Origin: Actinomycetota bacterium
GTDB taxonomy: Bacteria; Actinomycetota; Acidimicrobiia; Acidimicrobiales; Acidimicrobiaceae
Assembly (NCBI GenBank): GCA_027318945.1
Contig: DAHVOF010000030.1
Span: forward strand, 1-8,524
Length of the DNA stretch: 8,524 bases
Direction: 5' to 3'
Shown: positions 1-5,996 of the stretch, piece by piece
How positions within the stretch are numbered: the stretch's first letter is position 1
Layout: each line of letters starts with the position of its first letter
Position numbers and translations under genes: made by a program
Notes under the pieces: model-generated
The model's database searches: none
Seen by the model: only the letters and a program-made list of their open reading frames with translations
Told to the model about the DNA's origin: nothing

Positions 1-1
1 G

Positions 2-343
2 GAATTCCAGCCGCTGACACTTGCTAGAGGCTCTGCGGCACAGACGATCCAATCGGTGATTCCAGATAGCTATGTCGTCTCTGCTTTACACCACGTGCCT
101 GCGCACGCGCTTGCGGACGTGTCTAGACCAGTCGAGTGCGATGTTTTGGTGTGTTCGGACCACGTCGAGTCGAAGGAGCAGGTGATCACTTTACTAGATT
201 CAATACCTGGGATCGTCGGTCTCGATGCTGGATCTCTCGCGAATTCTGGCGCCGTGGAAGGGATGACCGCCGTCTTGATTAATCTTAATGTTAGGTATAG
301 GACGAGGACAGCATTGAGAATCACGGGGATTTCTAGAGGCTAG
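2..343 (+). CDS. F420-dependent NADP oxidoreductase (NADPH:F420 reductase), C-terminal part
   Basis: Partial gene: the reading frame is open from base 2 to the TAG at 341-343, giving the last 113 residues. The N-terminal NADP-binding Rossmann part lies upstream of the window. The enzyme family moves hydride between NADP(H) and the deazaflavin cofactor F420 in the cytosol. The visible part fits the C-terminal half of the NpdG/Fno family. It shows a VVSALHHVPAHALAD stretch (family pattern: VV.AFH..PA..LAD), then DVLVCSD, then an IPGIVGLDAGSLANS stretch (family: IPGL...DAGPLAN), an AVLINLN..YR stretch and a terminal RITGI. A GTG at 56 could be read as a start, but the upstream codons continue the family match, so it is internal. 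The stop is 10 bp before mshC, so the two are probably co-transcribed. Identification is from remembered family patterns; the missing half prevents checking the nucleotide-binding motif. Confidence 0.82.
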   Translation, partial: EFQPLTLARGSAAQTIQSVIPDSYVVSALHHVPAHALADVSRPVECDVLVCSDHVESKEQVITLLDSIPGIVGLDAGSLANSGAVEGMTAVLINLNVRYRTRTALRITGISRG

Positions 344-353
344 GGTTATAATC

Positions 354-1466
354 ATGCGCCTTTACGATACCGCCCGCCAGGAGGTCGTCGAGTTTGCTCC
401 GGGCTCCAATGTTTCGATCTATACCTGTGGCATAACACCATACGATGCTGCGCACATGGGTCACGCAGCCGTATTTCTAACGTTTGACGTGCTCCAGAGG
501 CGGCTCCGTGACTTGGGGCATACTACAACGTGCGTAAGAAATATTACCGATGTCGATGACTCCATTCTTGCGAAGGCCCGCCAGCTCGGAGTTCATTTTC
601 TGGATTTGGCGGCTTCGGAAATGGCCCGTTTCGATCGTGATATGGGGATGCTCGGGTTGCTTCGTCCTCACTCTGAACCACGTGCGACGTCTGCAATTCC
701 CGAGATCCTGACCATGATAAATAAGCTCTTGGAATCAGGGCACGCGTACCGAAGCGGCGGATCGGTGTATTTCGAAGTTGCAAAGTACAAGAAGTTTGGC
801 CAAGTGTCTCATCTGGATCGGGACACAATGTTGCGCTATGCGCGGGAAAGAGGAGGGAATCCGGAGGATCCCAATAAGAGGGATTCTTTGGACTTTGTGC
901 TGTGGCAACCTTCCGGGCTTGACGAGCCAGCTTGGGATTCGCTTTGGGGTCCGGGGAGACCCGGTTGGCATATCGAGTGCTCTGCCCTTTCAATGCGAGA
1001 GCTTGGTCCAACCATTGATTTACATGGTGGCGGGGGAGATCTGATATTTCCTCATCACGAATGCGAAGCGGCCCAGTCTGAGTCGGCGACAGGTCGGGTG
1101 TTTGTCAAGCACTGGTTCCATGTGGCGATGGTCTATCTTGATGGAGAGAAGATGTCCAAATCGCTCGGGAACCTGGTTTTTGTCGAGCACCTGCTGGCTG
1201 ATCACGATCCAAGGGCGGTGCGGCTTTCAATTTTGAATAACCACTATCGAACGCCGTGGGAGTGGAATGATCAAATGATCGTTGCTGCCGATCAGATGCT
1301 GAAAAGGTGGATAGATGCTGGGCGCGGAAATGCTGCTCTGGAGGCTGTTCGGAATGCCCTCGACGAGGACCTCAATGTACCTGCCGCGATCGCTGCAATT
1401 GATGATGCTGCATCTAGAAATCATGGTATCTCGGAAGCAGCCGCTTTGCTGGGCGTGAATATCTAA
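354..1466 (+). CDS. mshC: L-cysteine:1D-myo-inositol 2-amino-2-deoxy-alpha-D-glucopyranoside ligase (mycothiol ligase MshC)
   Basis: MshC activates L-cysteine with ATP as Cys-AMP and joins it to the amine of GlcN-inositol, the penultimate step of mycothiol synthesis. It is a paralogue of cysteinyl-tRNA synthetase. The 370-residue product has the class I synthetase core: CGITPYDAAHMGHA at residues 25-38 (the HIGH-like motif in its MshC form rather than the CysRS form CGPTVYD) and GEKMSKS at 264-270. A block around 160-210 (MLR..ERGG.P..P.KRD.LD..LW, then GPGRPGWHIEC) is also MshC-like. Zinc ligands are predicted at Cys25, Cys209 and His234. The protein ends shortly after the catalytic core in LLGV, as MshC does, and lacks the C-terminal anticodon-binding part of a typical CysRS (about 460 residues). 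Oddity: residues 232-243 (FPHHECEAAQSE) keep a CysRS-like Glu238. The ATG at 354 is preceded by AGGG at 342-345. Alternative: a short CysRS-like protein. Confidence 0.84.
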   Translation: MRLYDTARQEVVEFAPGSNVSIYTCGITPYDAAHMGHAAVFLTFDVLQRRLRDLGHTTTCVRNITDVDDSILAKARQLGVHFLDLAASEMARFDRDMGMLGLLRPHSEPRATSAIPEILTMINKLLESGHAYRSGGSVYFEVAKYKKFGQVSHLDRDTMLRYARERGGNPEDPNKRDSLDFVLWQPSGLDEPAWDSLWGPGRPGWHIECSALSMRELGPTIDLHGGGGDLIFPHHECEAAQSESATGRVFVKHWFHVAMVYLDGEKMSKSLGNLVFVEHLLADHDPRAVRLSILNNHYRTPWEWNDQMIVAADQMLKRWIDAGRGNAALEAVRNALDEDLNVPAAIAAIDDAASRNHGISEAAALLGVNI

Positions 1467-1490
1467 CCTTTACAGGGTTCGAAAGTATCA

Positions 1491-1496
1491 GAAAGG
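1491..1496 (+). promoter_or_regulatory. Ribosome binding site of thrS
   Basis: GAAAGG lies 8 bases before the ATG at 1505 and supports this start. The TGS domain of ThrRS begins directly at this methionine. The 38 bp between mshC and thrS hold no convincing terminator and leave no room for a T-box leader, so thrS is probably translated from a longer message. Confidence 0.55.
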
Positions 1497-1504
1497 CTTG
1501 TTGA

Positions 1505-3493
1505 ATGGAGATTTCGGTCGTTTTAGCCGATGGTTCCCAGCGGAAAGTGCCGAGCGGTTGCACCGCTTCGCAGCTTGCCGCGCTTATTGGCAGACGACTC
1601 GACGAGAATTCTGTTGCCGTGATCGTAAATGGAGTGCTTCGCGATATGACTACGGTCCTGTCGGATGGCGATCACGCTGAAATCATTACTCGCGGGAGCG
1701 ATGTGGGGCGTGAAGTACTTAGGCATTCAACCGCGCATGTGCTCGCGCAAGCGGTGACCGATCTCTGGCCCGGAACTCATTTTGCCATCGGCCCTGCCAT
1801 ATCTGACGGTTTCTATTACGACTTTGAGCTTCCCGGTGGCCGTCACTTTTCGGACGAGGATCTGGAAAAAATCGATATTCGGATGAGAGAGATCATAAAT
1901 GAAGGACAGCACTTTACCCGCCTGGAGTATTCGATCGAGGACGGGCTGCACCTATTTGAGGACCAGCCGTTCAAGCGCGAGATAATAGAAACTGTGGCTG
2001 GCCAACTGTCAGCTCCTTTAGAGGGAGAAGAGATGGACGAAGGTGTGGGAGCCGGGGCCATTTCGGTGTATCGGAACTCGTCAGGTTTTATTGATCTGTG
2101 TCGCGGTCCTCATGTTCCAACGACTAAAGCGCTCGGTTCATTTAAGTTGATGAGGGTCGCAGGAGCATATTGGCGTGGAAATGAGAAGAGGCCGCAGTTA
2201 CAACGCATTTACGGTACCGCGTGGGAGTCAGACGGAGCCCTGAAGCAGCACCTTCATAGGTTGGAGGAGGCAGAGAAACGAGATCACCGCAAGTTGGGAT
2301 TAGAGTTGGACCTCTTCCACTTTCCGCCTGAGATCGGTGGAGGTCTTCCTGTATTCCACCCGAAGGGCGCCCTCATAAGGCAGCTTATGGAGGATTACTC
2401 CAAGCGCGAGCATTCCAGGGCGGGATACCAGCAAGTTTGGACTCCTCATATTGCCAAAGCGACGCTATTCGAGATTTCAGGTCACCTTGCTTGGTACAAG
2501 GCAGGCATGTACCCTCCGATGGAGATGGAAGGGGCGACTTACTACCCCAAACCTATGAACTGTCCGATGCACATACTGATCTACAAATCGAAGGGGAGAT
2601 CGTATAAAGAGCTTCCTCTTAGACTTTTTGAATTTGGGACAGTGTACAGATTTGAAAGGTCCGGAGTCCTGCATGGTCTTGCTCGCGTGCGTGGATTGAC
2701 CCAGGACGATTCTCATATTTTCTGTGCTCCGGATCAGCTGCAATCGGAGCTGGCCAGGTTGTTGAAGTTTGTGATTGCCGTCTTAAGGGCGTTCGGACTT
2801 TCAGATTTCGAGGCTGAGCTTTCCACTCGACCCGAAAAGTCAGTGGGCGAAGATTATGAGTGGGAGGAGGCGACGGCGGCCCTGGACCATGCTCTCAAGG
2901 AATCCGGGATTGATTACTCGGTTGCACCGGGAGAGGGTGCATTTTATGCTCCAAAGATTGATGTTCATCTGAAAGATGCGATCGGGCGCAGATGGCAAGT
3001 TTCCACCCTCCAGGTGGATCTCCAGGAGCCCCAGCGCTTCGACATGGAATTCGTTGATTCTAATAATGCCAGAAGGCGCCCTTACATGATTCATCGCGCG
3101 TTATTCGGTTCGGTTGAACGCTTTTTCGCTATCCTTCTAGAGCATTACGCAGGCGCTTTGCCGGTATGGTTATCTCCGATCCAAGTGAGTGTTCTCCCAG
3201 TTCGCGACGACCATGCGGCCTACGCAGAGGCGATCGTAGAACAGCTACTTCGGTTGGATGCCAGGGTCGAGATGATGTCTGCAGACGAGCCGCTTGGGAG
3301 CAGAATAAGAAAAGCCAAGCTCGATAAGGTTCCCTATGTTCTTGTCGTTGGCGACTCAGACGTTTCAGCTGGAACCGTGGGGGTTAATGCGCGTGGGTCC
3401 CAAAATCCGGAACGCGACGTTCACCTAAGCGCCTTCATCTCAAGATTATCGTCCGAGCTGAAAGCCCAGCCCTTGGTGACAAGCGATGATTGA
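1505..3493 (+). CDS. thrS: Threonyl-tRNA synthetase
   Basis: Class II synthetase that charges tRNA-Thr with threonine in the cytosol. The 662 residues match the usual full length and domain order. The N-terminal TGS domain is about 1-62. The editing (SAD) domain is about 65-240, with HxxxH at His74/His78 and CRGPH at Cys199/His203, so the site that hydrolyses Ser-tRNA-Thr looks intact. The catalytic domain is about 265-545, with MNCPMH at 351-356, the motif 2 region FEFGTVYRFE at 375-384, GLTQDDSHIFC at 397-407 and the motif 3 region MIHRALFGSVERF at 528-540. Predicted zinc ligands are Cys353, His404 and His530. The anticodon-binding domain is about 555-650, with P.LGSRIRKA near 596-604. The last 8 bases overlap the start of the HIT gene, implying translational coupling. 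No missing key residue was found. Confidence 0.97.
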   Translation: MEISVVLADGSQRKVPSGCTASQLAALIGRRLDENSVAVIVNGVLRDMTTVLSDGDHAEIITRGSDVGREVLRHSTAHVLAQAVTDLWPGTHFAIGPAISDGFYYDFELPGGRHFSDEDLEKIDIRMREIINEGQHFTRLEYSIEDGLHLFEDQPFKREIIETVAGQLSAPLEGEEMDEGVGAGAISVYRNSSGFIDLCRGPHVPTTKALGSFKLMRVAGAYWRGNEKRPQLQRIYGTAWESDGALKQHLHRLEEAEKRDHRKLGLELDLFHFPPEIGGGLPVFHPKGALIRQLMEDYSKREHSRAGYQQVWTPHIAKATLFEISGHLAWYKAGMYPPMEMEGATYYPKPMNCPMHILIYKSKGRSYKELPLRLFEFGTVYRFERSGVLHGLARVRGLTQDDSHIFCAPDQLQSELARLLKFVIAVLRAFGLSDFEAELSTRPEKSVGEDYEWEEATAALDHALKESGIDYSVAPGEGAFYAPKIDVHLKDAIGRRWQVSTLQVDLQEPQRFDMEFVDSNNARRRPYMIHRALFGSVERFFAILLEHYAGALPVWLSPIQVSVLPVRDDHAAYAEAIVEQLLRLDARVEMMSADEPLGSRIRKAKLDKVPYVLVVGDSDVSAGTVGVNARGSQNPERDVHLSAFISRLSSELKAQPLVTSDD

Positions 3494-4001
3494 GAACCTT
3501 TGGGCTGGATGGAGGATGAATTTTCTCCAGAATGTAGCTGAGGCGCAAGAGGTTCCCTCTCATTCAGGCTGTATTTTTTGCGATCTAGCCAAGGGTCAGG
3601 GTCCGGTGTTTGACAGGGATAATTATGTACTTCACCGCGGACGAGAATGCTACGTGGTTCTCAACGCGTTTCCTTATGCGGCCGGGCATTTGATGGTTGT
3701 GCCATTTGCACACGAAGGCGAGTTCGTCAATTTGTCAAGTTCGGTTGTAAGTGAGTCGCTGGATCTTGTGAGGATTGCAATTCGTGCGCTAAAAGACGTC
3801 TACGATCCCGAAGGATTCAACTTTGGGGCCAATCTAGGGCGCGCAGGGGGTGCGGCCTTCGGGGATCATGCTCATTTCCACGTCGTGCCGCGATGGTTGG
3901 GAGATACAAATTTTATGACGACGCTGGCGCATACCCGTGTGATTCCGGAGGCATTATCTGATACGTATCGGCGGCTGCGGGAGCGTTTCGATGCGCACTA
4001 G
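3486..4001 (+). CDS. HIT-family nucleotide phosphorylase/hydrolase (Ap4A phosphorylase-like, Rv2613c-type)
   Basis: HIT proteins are cytosolic enzymes that split phosphoanhydride bonds of nucleotides; the actinobacterial group next to pgsA includes the mycobacterial Ap4A phosphorylase Rv2613c. The 171-residue product carries the histidine triad H-A-H-F-H-V-V at residues 128-134 followed by PRW. It also has NAFPYAAGHLMVVPF at 60-74 and NLG plus a Gly/Ala-rich loop at 116-125. These fit the Rv2613c type, including LWAGWRMNFLQ at 5-15 (mycobacterial form LW..YRMNYL). That N-terminal match supports the ATG at 3486, which overlaps the thrS stop by 8 bp. A CxxC pair (Cys29, Cys32, GCIFCDLA) precedes the domain. 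This is common in other HIT proteins, but as I recall it is missing from Rv2613c, so a structural zinc is possible. Whether it is a phosphorylase or a hydrolase cannot be decided from sequence alone. Confidence 0.88.
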   Translation: MIENLWAGWRMNFLQNVAEAQEVPSHSGCIFCDLAKGQGPVFDRDNYVLHRGRECYVVLNAFPYAAGHLMVVPFAHEGEFVNLSSSVVSESLDLVRIAIRALKDVYDPEGFNFGANLGRAGGAAFGDHAHFHVVPRWLGDTNFMTTLAHTRVIPEALSDTYRRLRERFDAH

Positions 4002-4070
4002 TGGGCTCGTTGTCCATATAGAAGGAAAGGCGAACTAAAATCGGCTAAGCTTCCTAGAGTTCCCGATATG

Positions 4071-4075
4071 AGGAG
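4071..4075 (+). promoter_or_regulatory. Ribosome binding site deciding the GTG start of pgsA
   Basis: AGGAG sits 8 bases upstream of the GTG at 4084 and supports this non-ATG start. The 82 bp between the HIT gene and pgsA (4002-4083) otherwise hold only a weak promoter-like pair with non-ideal spacing. Confidence 0.65.
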
Positions 4076-4083
4076 TAGTTGCC

Positions 4084-4866
4084 GTGTTCGACGGTCATTT
4101 AAGAGCCGGGGTGGACAAGAGAACTGGTCCAATTGGGGCGGCTTTGGCTAGGACACCTATCAGCGCTGATGCTCTTACCATTACAGGGATCATCGTATCT
4201 ATCGCGGCCGGAGTCGTTGTTGCGTCAGGAAGCCTTACGCTTGGGTTTGTGCTGGTGGTTGCAGGGGCAATACCGGATCTGCTTGACGGACCAGTGGCAA
4301 AGATGAAGGGTACGTCTTCTAAGAGGGGTGCGTTTTTCGATTCATTTGCCGATAGGGTTTCAGATTTGTTCCTGTTTGGAGGCGTGGCTTGGTATTTTTC
4401 CGCGTCTCAGCGACCGATGCTTGCGGTTCTTCCGTTTTCAATCTACGGTGCTGCATCATTGATTTCCTACCAGCGCGCGAAGGCCGAGTCTCTCGGTTTT
4501 AGTGCAAAGGGTGGAATCATGGAGCGTGGAGAGCGAATATTTTTTCTGTCGGCTGGTCTTATATTTTCCCCCATCTTGGTTCCTATACTGTGGATCACCC
4601 TTGTATTGAGCGTATTTACCGTGGTTCAACGCTTTGCCAAAATCTGGAGTCAAGCGTCAGTGTCGGTAGCAGAGTCAGGACGACGATATCGGCAGGATTA
4701 CAAGAATTCTCCTAAGAGGCCTTTTCAGCGCTCAGAATTTTTCCGAACGACGTCCCGACGCTCCTCGCATCCGCGCAGGCTGAGTAGGACATCATCTGGT
4801 TCATCATCTTTTTCTCGGTGGTTTGAGCATAGATCTTCGCGTAGCCTGGATGATCCAAAGGACTGA
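4084..4866 (+). CDS. pgsA: Phosphatidylinositol phosphate synthase (CDP-alcohol phosphatidyltransferase)
   Basis: Integral membrane enzyme that in Actinobacteria joins CDP-diacylglycerol and L-myo-inositol 1-phosphate to give phosphatidylinositol phosphate, the route to PI and PIMs. The family signature D-x2-D-G-x2-A-R-x8-G-x3-D-x3-D is present as Asp65, Asp68, Gly69, Ala72, Lys73, Gly82, Asp86 and Asp90, with Lys in place of the usual Arg. Hydrophobic segments lie around 31-50, 52-64, 94-107, 113-128, 153-166 and 168-182. The stretch YQRAKAES..FSAKGGIMERGER at about 129-151 resembles the inositol-phosphate-binding region of mycobacterial PgsA1, and DRVSD at 90-94 also fits that type. The last 65 residues (about 196-260) form a hydrophilic Arg/Ser-rich tail beyond the usual core. 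GTG start with a good AGGAG site. Position between the HIT gene and the PIM acyltransferase supports the PI role; another CDP-alcohol transferase specificity is less likely. Confidence 0.88.
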   Translation: MFDGHLRAGVDKRTGPIGAALARTPISADALTITGIIVSIAAGVVVASGSLTLGFVLVVAGAIPDLLDGPVAKMKGTSSKRGAFFDSFADRVSDLFLFGGVAWYFSASQRPMLAVLPFSIYGAASLISYQRAKAESLGFSAKGGIMERGERIFFLSAGLIFSPILVPILWITLVLSVFTVVQRFAKIWSQASVSVAESGRRYRQDYKNSPKRPFQRSEFFRTTSRRSSHPRRLSRTSSGSSSFSRWFEHRSSRSLDDPKD

Positions 4867-5019
4867 GTATCTTGCGCCGCGTGGCCGTGTTGACCAAATA
4901 ATCGATTATCGGATGATGTTTATAGGTATGCGTGACGCGTCCAAAGCAACCAGTAGGCGATTCGGGGTCGCAAGACCCTTCGTTTTTAAATTGATGGTTG
5001 TGAAGGTCTTCGATCGGGT
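4867..5019 (+). other. Longest intergenic gap, between pgsA and the PIM acyltransferase gene
   Basis: This 153-bp gap is the largest in the window. It holds a hairpin with a T run (listed separately). It also contains most of a 68-codon open frame (4823-5029) of no recognised family that overlaps the 3' end of pgsA. That frame stops with TGA at 5027-5029, overlapping a possible TTG start of the next gene. No clear -35/-10 promoter was found by eye. Confidence 0.4.
4958..4987 (+). terminator. Candidate intrinsic terminator or attenuator after pgsA
   Basis: A perfect 5-bp GC-rich stem (GGGTC at 4965-4969 with GACCC at 4974-4978) closes a GCAA (GNRA) tetraloop. The stem can be extended by a G-T pair and, after a 3-base bulge, by CGA at 4958-4960 pairing with TCG at 4980-4982. 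Five T residues (4983-4987) follow at once. The shape fits a short rho-independent terminator, but the core stem is brief and the downstream gene belongs to the same pathway, so partial read-through or a merely structural hairpin is possible. Confidence 0.4.
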
Positions 5020-5958
5020 TTGTCCTTGAATGCCGCTTTTATGACGATTTTAAATCGTGATAGGCGTATTGTGGCGGAGTATGAGGCTGCGTCTCGGCTC
5101 TTAAGTCTGATCCCAGGTTCGGTGAGCCTAGGTGTGGCAAACGTCGTCGGGCTTATTGCATTCATGTGTTCTCCACGCAAGCGGCAGTTGGTGCGGGACA
5201 ACGTCCTTCGAGCGACAGAGGGACGTGCCGAGAGTTTTGGCGGGTATTTGCTGACACTGCGTGCATATCTGTCTTATTCGCGCTATTGGGTGGAAGCACT
5301 TGCGCTGGGACGAATGACGCGCAAAGAGCTGAACTCAAGAATGGGATTCCACGGTTTTCAGCACGTGTATGCAGCACTCGGTAAAGGAAAGGGCGCGATA
5401 TTTGCGACTCCCCATATGGGTAATTGGGATTTTGGGGCAGCTTGGCTTGCATCTTCAGGAATTCCTATAACAGCCGTCATGGAGGAGCTGGAGCCTAAAG
5501 AGCTTCTGGAGTGGTTTGCTTCTCACCGAACTGGTTTTGGCGTTCGGGCAGTTCCAGCCTCTAGCTCAGCTTTTGGTGAACTGGCTAGGGCTCTTTCGAA
5601 AAACCAGGTCGTAGCCTTGGTGGCTGATCGCGATGTGTCTAACTCTGGACTCATGGTTCCGTTTTTCGGAGAAAAAGCATCAGTGCCCCAGGGTGTAGCT
5701 CTGCTGTCATTGAGGACCGGAGCGCCCATTATCCCCGCGGCGGTATATCTTTTGCCGGGAGGATGTCATTATGCACTTGTCAGGGATCCGATTACATTCG
5801 CCCGATCCGGTGATCTCAAAAACGACGTTCTCAAGCTGACGGAGCTGATCGTGGCTAGTTTCGAAAGTTTGATCCGGGCCGATCCGAGCCAATGGCACCT
5901 TTTCCAGCCGAACTGGCCTTCCCAGATTGGCGATGCTAGCCCAGACTCTACCATATAG
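5020..5958 (+). CDS. Phosphatidylinositol mannoside acyltransferase (PatA-like, LpxL/HtrB superfamily)
   Basis: PatA transfers a fatty acyl group from acyl-CoA to the mannose of PIM1/PIM2 at the cytosolic face of the membrane. This 312-residue protein shows the superfamily HxxxxD motif as His132 to Asp137 in ATPHMGNWD, after GKGKGAIFA. VVALVADRDVSNSG at 197-210 and FFGEKASVPQG at 215-225 follow, and a C-terminal QWHLFQPNW at 291-299 is typical of PatA relatives (mycobacteria: WHMLQPQW). The upstream SYSRYWVEAL at 85-94 matches the PatA S.GRYWRE region. A hydrophobic stretch at 37-49 may help membrane binding. In mycobacterial PatA a catalytic Glu sits in AERD; here the aligned residue is Asp203 (ADRD). 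The start is uncertain: TTG 5020 has GAAGG at 5002-5006 (13-base spacing), TTG 5026 and ATG 5041 are alternatives, and an in-frame TAA at 4987 sets the upstream limit. pimA follows after 38 bp. Confidence 0.86.
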   Translation: MSLNAAFMTILNRDRRIVAEYEAASRLLSLIPGSVSLGVANVVGLIAFMCSPRKRQLVRDNVLRATEGRAESFGGYLLTLRAYLSYSRYWVEALALGRMTRKELNSRMGFHGFQHVYAALGKGKGAIFATPHMGNWDFGAAWLASSGIPITAVMEELEPKELLEWFASHRTGFGVRAVPASSSAFGELARALSKNQVVALVADRDVSNSGLMVPFFGEKASVPQGVALLSLRTGAPIIPAAVYLLPGGCHYALVRDPITFARSGDLKNDVLKLTELIVASFESLIRADPSQWHLFQPNWPSQIGDASPDSTI

Positions 5959-5981
5959 TGCAGTTGGAACATTTAATGGAC

Positions 5982-5985
5982 GGAG
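5982..5985 (+). promoter_or_regulatory. Ribosome binding site for the GTG start of pimA
   Basis: GGAG lies 11 bases before the GTG at 5997, a slightly long spacing. The start is chosen mainly because the protein begins with KIAELCPYS, which aligns with the very N-terminus of mycobacterial PimA (MRIGMICPYS). Confidence 0.45.
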
Positions 5986-5996
5986 CGAATGATTAG

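Noticed and set aside
347..352. Perfect TATAAT just before the mshC start
   Set aside because: It ends one base before the ATG at 354, so transcription would begin inside the coding region, and no -35-like element lies about 17 bases upstream (the region there reads CGGGGA-like). Probably chance.
544..1011. 155-codon open frame on the minus strand inside mshC
   Set aside because: It lies wholly within a well-supported gene and the translation shows no family pattern; it is an antisense shadow.
354..1466. Housekeeping cysteinyl-tRNA synthetase (cysS)
   Set aside because: The CGITPYD motif, the MshC-like GPGRPGW block and the short C-terminus ending in LLGV fit MshC, and the anticodon-binding region of CysRS is missing.
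1467..1485. Small inverted repeat (AACC ... GGTT) after mshC
   Set aside because: Only about 4 bp of stem and no T run; not a credible terminator.
4010..4041. Possible promoter upstream of pgsA (TTGTCC and TAAAAT)
   Set aside because: The spacing is 20 bases and the -35 match is only partial. The gap is short and within a same-strand gene series, so the call is too weak to list as a feature.
4823..5029. 68-codon open frame overlapping the pgsA end and the following gap
   Set aside because: No recognisable family, no good ribosome binding site, and its first part overlaps pgsA coding sequence in another frame. Kept only as a remark about the gap.
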